From: Hyaloscypha bicolor E
Taxonomy: Eukaryota > Ascomycota > Leotiomycetes > Helotiales > Hyaloscyphaceae
Direction: 5' to 3'
Assembly: GCF_002865645.1 (NCBI RefSeq)
Contig: NW_020194684.1
Span: 1,875,241 to 1,939,240, forward strand
DNA: 64,000 nt
The notes beneath the pieces are model-generated. The model saw only the letters and a list, made by a program, of their open reading frames with translations, did not search any database and had not been told where the DNA came from. Shown piece after piece: positions 44,268 to 53,699 of this stretch. Each line of letters starts with the position of its first letter. Position 1 is the stretch's first letter. A program made the position numbers and the translations under genes.

Positions 44268-45491
44268 ATGGCTACCCTTCTGCTTCCAGAAACTGTTCAT
44301 ATTGATCCTACTCTCGATTTGGCTACACAAGAGTCTCTCTTGGTAAGCTGAATTTAACTTTGAATCTGAATTGAATAAGGTGAAGGAGATGTTCCAATGC
44401 TGACGCTTTCAAAGACCTTTGTGAAAAGCGATGGCTCAACAATGATTTTGGCCCTCTCTCCCCTTTCCGCAGCTTCTAAATACCATCTGGAGTCTCTCCT
44501 TCCGTATGGTGAAGTTGGTATCATAAACTCTGCAGTCTTTAATCCTCCCCAGTCTAAGGTAAGGCGGTGAACATCCTTTGCGATACTTCGTAGCTAACTC
44601 GTGTTCAGGATTCTAAGGTTGACAGATCATTCATGCTTTACAAGAAGCTTCCTCCCGAACTCAGAATTGACATATGGAAGAAGTTCATTCGCGCCAATCC
44701 AAGAAAACTTGTAGGAATCTTCTCGAGCTCCCGTTTGCGCGTTGCATTTTTGGCTTTTTCTTGGATACTTAATTCCCGTACCTTCTAAATTTCCAGCAGT
44801 TTGCGGAACCCTCAGATTTCTTCGGAGTACGTAATGCTGACCCGAGATGTCCCAGATCCTAAGTATGTCATCATCTGATCACTTCATGTTCCTCAAACGC
44901 AAATATCCTGTACCGGTTCAACTGCAAGTCAACAGCGAGATACGCAGCGATGCGTTCAATGCCCATGGCTTCCATGAATTGAAGGAGAAGGGTGATACGC
45001 ATGGCCTCGTCTTCAATCCCGAACTTGACATGTTGGTCCTCGTTCCGAATTATGCGGTGGATATCTCTGCTCAGAGCCTGCAAGATGCCGCACGTGCAAG
45101 CCAAGTTCTCGGCAAAATCAGAAGTATTGCAATATCACTCTGGCACTACGACCTCCACGAGTTCATTGAAAGTTTCAAGAACTATACGAACCTAGAGTTG
45201 GTGTTTATTATTACAGGAGATCCGCAAAGGAATCCTTGGGGGACAGCTAAAGAGCGTCGAGTCTCGGAAGAGAGCGAGATTATGTTCGAGATACTTAACA
45301 CTAATGCGAGTTCGCGTGACTTCTAGGGTATGGAGGTTCCTCAATTCCATGCACCTACTGGACAATTTGAAAGCAGATCCTCACAACAAATCAGGCATCT
45401 ACATAAGGCTATGAGTAGGGCCGGAGGTGTCACACCGCATATACGCTTCGTCAGGGTTGCAACGTTGATCGTTAGCCGCCACCGGAGCTAG
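44268..45491 (+). pseudogene. 2EXR-domain gene, probably disabled (cluster copy 4)
   Basis: Three exons read well: 44268-44342, 44415-44558, and one from about 44614 carrying KKLPPELRIDIWKKFIRANPRKL. After the next intron the frame slips: a 29-nt GT...AG stretch (about 44818-44846) would restore it, but that is shorter than any usual fungal intron. The main remaining frame (LKRKYPVPVQLQVNSEIRSD, then YTNLELVFIITGDP) meets a TAG at 45324-45326, yet the same frame continues coherently to RAGGVTPHIRFVRVATL and a stop at 45489, matching the C-terminal segment of copies 2 and 3. The simplest reading is a nonsense change plus a frameshift. Tail-to-tail or head-to-head pairing with copies 2 and 3 suggests local duplication with inversion. 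Confidence 0.6.
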
Positions 45492-47490
45492 GAGGGGCAA
45501 GCGGGGTGAGGAAACTCGGGGAATAGATTAAGTGGATAGTCCAGGTTTTCTGGTTTTGACGATTCCTTTATTTTCCGTCTTCATCTTGCTGCTTCCTTCT
45601 GCACTAGGTTTTCCCCTTGAGCTGAGACAGTGCAAGAAACAAATCAGGGAGTATTCTCAAGACATCGAGATGTCATGGAGATCCACTTCCATCTCCCGAT
45701 GTATATCCCAGTATTTGTCCGTATTCGATCTATTCCCGTGCCATGACCGCTCAGATGTTGGAGAAGTTGGCAAGAGTCTATTCCAGAATTTCCGAGACTC
45801 ACACGGATCGAAGCTGGCATTCTGACCTTCCATTTTAAATAATTTCATATCGCTAATTCATCCCCTTGGCCGAGCCACCTTAGCCGAGCAGGTAGTTGAA
45901 AGTACCCAACACTTCTTCACAATCTTGGACTCAGCGCTGGCCTTGTCGATCTCCACATCGATGAGATTTACGATGTCGTACCAGAATCTTGACTCTTGGA
46001 GGATAATAGTATCCTCACACTCGTTAAATCAGAACGACCATCCTGAGTCCTTATCGAAGCTTGGGACGAGTCTCACCAGGGCTCGAGCAACATCTATGCA
46101 TAAACTGCAACGAAGATCCACGATGTCATTCAGGTTGCACTGACATTGGCATGAAAGGCGGAAGAGAAGGTAGTGGCATTGCATGAAACGAATTAAGTGC
46201 TCTGTCAAGACAAAAATTGGGATCGACAAGATCTCAAGAACGGACTGTCACATTCCCGAATCCAGGAGAGCTCAATCCTCTTGGTAGCCAACCAGAAACC
46301 CTTCTCTTGGAGTTCTTGGGACTGGTAAGAGAGGGCCACTTGAACCGCTCCCTGTATGATGATGAATTTGCAGCAGACACAGGTGGATATTGTCAAAGAC
46401 GTCCAGTGTAACGTTTCTTGAATGTCATTCCAAGTCTGATACCACCATGAACAGGAGATGACGACGCACGGTACCCGCTCTCTTTGAAACATAGGAGTGC
46501 CATTGACTGAACTGACTGGTGGGGCTGGCCCCAGGTTCTCGCCCCCAAGGTCGGCCGAGGGCTGTCATCAAGGGCAACGAGATGAGCAGTTAGGGAATTG
46601 CTTAAATAAGGTTGCCAAGGCTCACCCAAAGAAGTTTGGACGGCGTTTGGTTCCCAGCAGCCATCGTCTCATACAGGGATGAAATGTCCATGGCATCTCG
46701 GACAGTGACGCTCGACCGCTAGGCTTGAAACGGTCAAACAGGGGAAGCGAAACTTGACTGGGGTTTCAACCAGATGGGGCTCACGAATCAAGCTGACAGC
46801 AAAGGCAATGAGAACATTGAAAAGAGACTTCCTGGCTTCGGATTTGCTCAGCAAGAAAACGCCAAGGTGAGTGGTTGATGTTTATCCGATGATCAGAAGT
46901 TTTCAATCCTTGATCGATCTCGATTAGATCTGATTAAATCCCTGCAGAAGCTCTCCCATCGATCTACGACCCTCTCTCCTGGGACCAAAGAAGGTTTCGT
47001 TTCTCATGGCTTGGGGAAAAGATGGGGAAGCCGGTTGCATGAACCTCTCAATAAAGGTCGGTTGCGTCAAGCGGAGTTTAGAGGCTCTGGGAAGGGAACT
47101 CCGCTCTGGGGCTCCCGTCATGAATTCCCGCCCGACTCAAGACCCGCAAGATGCTCTTCAAAGCTGTGTCAGCAAGGCCTGATATGACGCCTTCTCGTTT
47201 GCACAATGGGCGCGCTGCTGGTGCAAAGAGTCGGGAGAAGGGGTAGGGCTTGACTTCAAGTCCCCAGGACAGATTTCGCCGTTCTTCAAGTCCCAAGCAC
47301 ACATTCAAAAGGCTCAAGAGCCAGACGCAACTCAAATAAGAAACCGGAAAAAGTGCTCAATCAAGCCTTGTGATCACGAAACATGCACCTTGCCGTGGAC
47401 TTGGTAGCAAAAATTTGCAGGTAAAGACCCTGTCGGCCGCTGCGGTCATATGTGGAAACACCCTGCTTTCGGGCAATTTGACTCCTGCTC
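45492..47490. other. Gene-poor stretch
   Basis: About 2 kb with only short frames (longest about 98 codons), none recognised. No tRNA found. Confidence 0.5.
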
Positions 47491-47840
47491 TTTTAAAACT
47501 TCAAATTGACTTTTACTAAAACTACGAATTTCTTAATAAAAGGCGAATATTTGGAAAGGCTTTATATTAAATATCTTAGATATCTATTAGACTAATAGTT
47601 CAAAAAGGGGTATTATAATAAATTTAATAGTTAAAGCAAGGAAATTTTGGTATTCCTTGTTCTCGCTTAAGCTTTGTCTGTGCGAGGCTCGCAATGAGTA
47701 AATTTTGATAGAAAACGGTTAAAAATCGACTTTGAAAAGTAGCATAAAAGAAGAGCCTGAGAGCTCTTTTAAAATTAGTAAAGGATTCTAAAAGAAGTCT
47801 TAAACTAGTAAAGTTTTATTACGAGGAAAGAGTTCGCGAG
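47491..47840. repeat. AT-rich island (likely mutated mobile-element relic)
   Basis: About 350 bp changes abruptly to very AT-rich DNA full of TTTTAAAA, TTATAATA and TAGTAAA words, with stops in every frame, between sequence of ordinary composition. This is the look of RIP-mutated repeat DNA in filamentous ascomycetes, but with no intact copy present the source element cannot be named. Confidence 0.6.
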
Positions 47841-48155
47841 AAAAGGTACGGGTGTGGGTGAAATTGTTCGAAAACAGGGTGTTTTTGCATATGACTTGGT
47901 CTGAAGAAAGCTACTGCAGGGAGAATTTGACTGCTTTGAGCAACTTTATGCTGCGGTCAAATCTTTCCCCACCCTTACCAACAACTGCCAATACATGCTA
48001 TTTTGGACTAGACAATCTGCTCACGCCATCTCTCACAGCTTGCTATTGACTAATTGATCCTTTTGTAGCCCACTAATATCTTTTTATAGCTAGATGACCG
48101 TACAAGGGCCGCAGATCTCTACAAATCTGGCACTACGCGGTCAAACGACACAAGT

Positions 48156-48242
48156 ATGGGAATCAACACCATCGAGAGGTATGTCAAAAAGACTAGAGAT
48201 CGTGAGTTCAACCCGGGCTTGATCCAGGAGGCATCGAAATAA
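48156..48242 (+). other. Upstream ORF before the AnmK gene (28 codons)
   Basis: ATG at 48156 to TAA at 48240-48242, ending 38 bp before the main ATG at 48281. If transcribed it could reduce or regulate translation. Confidence 0.35.
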
Positions 48243-48280
48243 CAACTCCTCACTCCGTACAACCTCGAGGGCAGATTGCG

Positions 48281-49761
48281 ATGGTCACTGTCATGAAGGG
48301 ACTGATTCCGGCGCCGAAAGGGCGAGTACGGACTCCTGTCGGACACAAATACCTCGAGGCGCTGCAATCGAAGGTCAATGGTGACTCCGATACCTCGAGC
48401 TCACCGTCTCCTTCTGCGGAGCAGAATAACCCAGGGCTGGACCTGCTGATTCTTGGGTTGACCTCTGGTACCGCCATGGACGATATCGACTTCGCATTAT
48501 GTCGATTCACGCAAGGCTCGCCCGAGGCACCGCTTTGCCTTGAGATTGTCCAGGTACTTTGCTCGGTCTCTTGCTCTTTGGCTTTGCTAACATCTTCAAG
48601 TACGATTCCGTTGTCATGCCTTCAAAGATTCGAAGCGATATCCTCGCCATGCTAAGAGAAGATGCTGCTCCACCGAGTATGCTATCCCAGATGGACGCCG
48701 AGATGGGACACACCTTTGCAAATGCTATACACATCTTCACACACAAGCACGGAATCGCACTGGACGATATCGACATGATTGGATCAGGTGGGCAATTAAT
48801 AACGCTAACTGGCTCTCCTCCACAGGGGCAACATCGATCAAACATGTGCTTGGGAGAGGGGGCAGTTATCTCGGCCAAGACAGGCGTTACAACGGTCTCG
48901 GATTATCGAACTGCAGAGCAAGCCGTTGGGAGACAGGGAGCACCATTGTTCGCATATCTCGTGGGCTTACTGCTGCACCATCCTACACGGCTCCAGATCT
49001 GTATAACAATCGGAGGAATCACAACAGTTTGCTTCATCCCACCGGATAACAAAGGGGGAATTGATGCTATGTACGATTGGGATACCGGGCCAGGTACCTG
49101 CATGATCGACTCAGCTTTTCGGCAATTTGGACTCGATCCAACGACGGATCAAGCCTCGTCATTGCTATACGGCCAAATATGCCATCCAGTGGTGGAAGAA
49201 CTATTGACGAACGACGAGTACTTGAAGACAAGACCGCCCAAAACAACAGCTAGAGAAATTTTTGGCGATGCCATGGCTCACCGGATTGCGGAAATGTGTG
49301 CATATCGAGGCTGCACCCCTGCCGACACCATCGCCACCCTCACACGCTTCACATCCGCAAGCATTGCTCAGCAAATGCTCGTCTTCGGACCTGGTCGAGA
49401 GGCGATAAACAACGCAGATATCATCGTTGATGGCCGTGGCATGTCGAACATGCAACTCATCGCAGACCTCCAAAATGAGTTTCCTGGAGCCACATTTGGC
49501 ACGTTCGAGTCGACGGGCGTGCCGTCAAATGCAAAGAAAGCAGTAGGCTTTGCCATGCAAGCGATGGAAGCGATTCTCGGTCGCGCTCTACCTGTTCCCA
49601 CGAATGCAGATGTAAGGCGGCCGAATACAATTACTGGGAAGCTGGCTCCGGGATTGAGATGGAGGGAGATTATCGAGAAGAGCGTAGCGTTTGGTGGTGC
49701 GGGGAGGGGATGGGAGGGGCTACCCGAGGTGAGGGAGTTGATTGTGAAGCAGAAGGTATAG
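48281..49761 (+). CDS. Anhydro-N-acetylmuramic acid kinase-like protein (AnmK family)
   Basis: Homologue of bacterial AnmK, which opens and phosphorylates 1,6-anhydro-MurNAc during peptidoglycan recycling. Exons 48281-48553 and 48601-49761 (47-nt intron, branch GCTAAC), 477 residues, longer than the bacterial enzyme by an N-terminal extension. Motifs: ATP-binding start LILGLTSGTAMDDIDFAL (the bacterial signature is GxMSGTSxDG), GSGGQLITLTG (the bacterial equivalent has a His-Gly-Gln), DYRTAEQAVGRQGAPLFAYL, NIGG-like TIGGITTVCFIP, DTGPGTCMID, and the C-terminal ASK-like LVFGPGREAIN with VGFAMQAMEAILGRALPVP. Fungi make no peptidoglycan, so salvage of bacterial wall sugars, or a new substrate, is inferred. 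Several signature positions differ from the bacterial form. Confidence 0.85.
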
Positions 49762-52700
49762 GTGAGTGAGGTCTAAATGTTCCTTTGCGTATAGGTTCTG
49801 AACATTTGGTGCTTGGGAGGCTGGATTCCTTGCATGATATCCCAGCTTGGCTTAAGCTAAAAATATAGATGAATATTACGTTATGTCTTGAAATCTCGAT
49901 TTTGTTTGCCAAGTCGTGCATTTTTCTAGGTTGCAAGAAGTCAGAGATCATGCGACTCTCTGGGCATGGGGTGCTTCAAGTGGCTGCCACATATGAGTTT
50001 CGTTAGAATCAATTGTGGCGATGATTGCAACCGTGGGTATTTCTTAGAGGGGAATCGTGAGGTCTTGCTTGGAATAGGGGTTGTGTCGCACAAGACGTAG
50101 TCACGGCTTGTGTACCAAATCGTCCCAGGAAGCATATTTTGAGACCATCTACTGCGCTGAGATTGTTTTACGAGAGTAATGCGTTGTGTTGCCGTGGGTT
50201 CAAAACGAGAAATTGGATCCCCTTCGCTGTTGAAGGATTTGTGATGAGCTACTTACTATACTATCTATTCGAATCATCCGTATTGCTCTGCTCGTATTGC
50301 TTGTACACCCAATAGAACGAGATACACGAAATGAAGCAAGACACGCTAAAATAAGAAACCGTTGTTCGCGACTGAAGGATTCGTGATGTTACTGCTTATT
50401 TACTTGAGTCCTCCGAGTTGTTTGTACCGCCGATGAAAGAGGACCTGCCGAAGGATTGTGAAAGGTTACTTACCACACGTGCAAATCCTCCCGGTGCTAA
50501 GTACGAATCCAATATTTGAGTCCCCGAATGGGGTTTCTAGCTCATGCTCTGTTGGGAGGAAACCAGGAGGTTTTCAGTATATCCCAGATACTGAATGGAC
50601 CCAAGAGACAAATTTATGTGGGGAATAGAACGAGCGGCCGCGTGTAACAGCCTGGCCCGCGGAGTAGGATTTAGTTTGCCATAAATATCTTAGCCGTGGT
50701 TCCTAACGTTGTGGCTTGCGACCGAAGCCGTCGCACGCTAATAAATACAAGTCCTCTGCGGGATGATGCTGGGAGGCCAAGATAGGAAAATAAGAGAACA
50801 GGATGTCATCTTCCGATCCTAACGAATACGAAGCAGCTTGAAGATGTAATAATAAAGTTTTGCCGTTTTCCCGGAATCGAAACAGTACTAGGAGAGAACG
50901 ATATACTAAAAATCGATCCATCCGTGAAGTCAAAAACGGTCACGCACCTGAGCAGATCTGGGATTGAGAATTCAAAAAGGGAAAGACCATGTCGAGGAAG
51001 TTCTAGATCAATGAAGCAGATCTGATCGAATGGTTGCAATCCTGCGACGTCTCCTTCCAAGGTGCTGATGGCCACAACTCTGCGCCAAAAGCCTTGACCG
51101 ACGTGTCGCTAAACCTCTCTTGCTTTTCCCACCTTTATCTCCAAACAGAATTAAAATAGCTCTAGCTCCTAACCTGAGACTTCAGAGCAGAGCTTAGATA
51201 TCCTGTCTCGATTCTCGTTTCACCGAGGACGGGAGTGCTGTTGACAGCACAGCGCCGGTGTCTTGAAAGGAGGGAATTGGAGAAAGCTTGAAAACGCCAC
51301 GTGAAGCCAATAAAATGGCAGGAGTTTCGGGACACTTGCCAGCGCCACTTCTGGGTTAGGGAAGGAAGCCGTTGCGTGCTATTGCGCACTTGGAGGTGCG
51401 GACGGCCGCTACAAGCGGCCTGCTTTATCGCGGCTAGCTGTAATTGACGGATGGTACCGGTACAGCATGAATTGGTGCCTGGAAGCATCTGGAGATGGCT
51501 AGTGCTGCCGAGAAGAGTCGGAGATTTCTTTTGCTCCTTCAGGGCACGGAAGTCTTCTGAGCTGGTGTCTGTGCATGGCTGAGGCCGGGTCTTATTAAGG
51601 AGAAACATTGATTGACGGCAGAGAGCTGGATTGTTGCTCTTTGTACACTTGCCAAATTGTGGAAAGTATCTGGGGTATTTTTTCCTTCTTGAGCAGCGGG
51701 AGAAAAGGGGAAAATCGGGCAGAGGGTGGGGTTCTGAGTGGGGTGAAGAACGGCTCTTGGAACCCTGAAAACGCAAGTCTGTGCGGTGCTGGACCTTGCA
51801 TCACCGTGCATTCCGCAGAAAGCTCATGGACACACGGATTCACGAATAGGAACGAGCAGGAGGCCGACTCCGTCTCCACGCCGTCGGTGATTGTGCCATC
51901 GTTGAGCCAGGAACGAGTCCAAGATGGTGCTAGAGTGCAGAGCCACGAGCTTTGAACTCTGAGCGGACGGACCCGCTGAAACGGTTGGCACTTGACGGGT
52001 TGGGAGCCAGAGAGTGGCGATCCCGTCGCCGCGGTGTTTGAACTTTGATAGGGCGACAGGGCCCAGACGTTGCTTTTGTGGTTGACGGAAATGTATTGTT
52101 GCAGTAGTAGGTTTGCTTTCCTGGGACAGAGCCAGAGCTTTCGATAGCTGATATTGTTTATTGCATGAGCCTGCCTCTGGTAAGACAGCAGCGCCCAGAA
52201 CATGCTCTTACACGGGCTGATGTGAGATTCCTCACGTGCAGACTGGCCGAGGAGAGGCCTGTATCCGTACTTCAGACACACTTCACCCGTGGCTGCACGG
52301 GCTCCGGCCCTGGCCCTGAGGTTGTCCTTTCTTCGCGGCCTTCTGGTCGAGTCTGCCGAGTCTGCGAGTCTGCCGAGTTGCGAGCAGGTGGCGTCGGCGA
52401 GGTTGTGCAAACAAGAATACAAATGGAAACTGGAGTGGCCGGTCAAGCGCGCTCCTTATCTGCACTCGGATCGGGGCGCCTCTTGCAGGCGTCAATCCTA
52501 GCCTATCCTCCCCCCTGACGCCCGTCCATGCAGTCCGACCCAGCGCCAATCCCCCTCTGGACCTGAACGCTGCGGTGCGGTGTGCGGTGCGCAGTGTGCA
52601 GTGTGCACACTTGCTCGTCCGGGCCAACCCCCAACTCTGCAGCCAGGTGTCCAGGACTCCAGGTGGCAGCCGGTGGCCCAGTGGTCCCAGATCCTCTCCC

Positions 52701-53301
52701 AACGTCGAGAATGGCCCAGCGGCCCAGCATCCATCCTCGGCCATGACGGCGGAGGCGCGCTGCCTTCGAAATACAGTAGCCCGCGGTCACTCCCTCCAGA
52801 GATGGGGGTGCTTCCGTATCAGCGTATCTCGTCCTGGCTCTCCCTCCCGGCCCTCCCCTCTCCTCCCCTCCCCTCCCCTCCACTCCCCTCTCCTCTCCTC
52901 CTGCTCCTGCGTGTGCTCATTTCCATCCCGCATCCCGTCAGCCTGGTCCTGCTGCTGGGCGCTGCTAATTGCGAATCCAGACTCCATTCCCGCGAGGCAG
53001 GGCAGGGCCGCCATTTCATGCTGACTGCTGGTGGGCCCCCAACCAGACCCTACAACTGGCCCCCTCCCTGCATGGAGAGAGAGCACTGGCACTTCCCCAT
53101 GAAAGCTAGGAGGAGCCTTTCAGATATATGAGATCCGACAAAAGGACATCAGCCTATGCAAAAGCAAAAACTGTCGATCCTTTCCTCCTTCACTCTTTAT
53201 CCTCCCCCTCCTCACCCCTTTGTCCCATCCCCTTCTCTCCTCTGGGGCTGTTGAAAGGTTCTGTGGTGGGAAGCGTGGCCATTGGCATCCCTTATTTTCG
53301 G
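49762..53301. other. Long intergenic region, probable promoter/leader of the 53700 gene
   Basis: About 3.5 kb without a convincing gene. The largest frame (283 codons, minus, 51595-52446) has no family features. It includes an imperfect direct repeat (GAAGGATT-GTGATG motif near 50229 and 50372), GT/GC-rich short repeats near 52350 and 52570, and a CT-rich tract at 52845-52915. The right end is dominated by pyrimidine tracts typical of fungal leaders. Confidence 0.45.
52845..52915 (+). repeat. Low-complexity pyrimidine tract (CTCCC repeats)
   Basis: Long run of CTCC/CCTC units. Such CT tracts often sit just upstream of transcription starts in filamentous fungi. Confidence 0.6.
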
Positions 53302-53366
53302 GTATGTAATCCTTTCTGTGGTCAGGTGGACGCTTGTCCAGAGTTTGCTAACTGATTAGTATTCAG
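53302..53366 (+). other. Intron in the 5' leader of the 53700 gene
   Basis: GTATGT at 53302, branch GCTAAC near 53346, acceptor ATTCAG at 53361-53366: a clean 65-nt intron signature. It implies a spliced leader of several hundred nucleotides before the ATG at 53700. Confidence 0.6.
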
Positions 53367-53699
53367 AAGGTGAATATTTTGAATACAGCCTCGTCCCCAC
53401 ATCACCAGCTTTCCTCTTTCTCCGCCTTGCCGACTGCCTTGCCGTGTATTCACTCCGCGCTATCTTCCGAGTGCAAATCTCATCTTCCGTCGATCTACAT
53501 CGCGTCCTCTTTTACAGAGCACACACAAAATCACAACCTTGCACCGAGCTTCCGTCCTCGACGAGGGGTGGCTACTTGCTTGACAGGATATCTCCTTCAT
53601 AAGCACTTGTCCAGTGCACTGCCTTAGCGTTGCGTCTACACCCTCACCGCATTACGGAATTACATGGCGATCTAAGGTCTCCCAACCTCAACAATCAAG

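Noticed and set aside
48195..48235. GAGTTCAACCCGGGC resembling a tRNA B box
   Set aside because: No matching A box, acceptor stem or cloverleaf could be drawn around it.
51595..52446. 283-codon minus-strand open frame
   Set aside because: No recognisable motif, atypical composition, overlaps other open frames and lies in the long leader/promoter region.
52503..53131. Several 100-180-codon frames around the CT-rich tract
   Set aside because: Low-complexity sequence leaves all frames open; products are Ser/Pro or Arg/Gly-rich noise.
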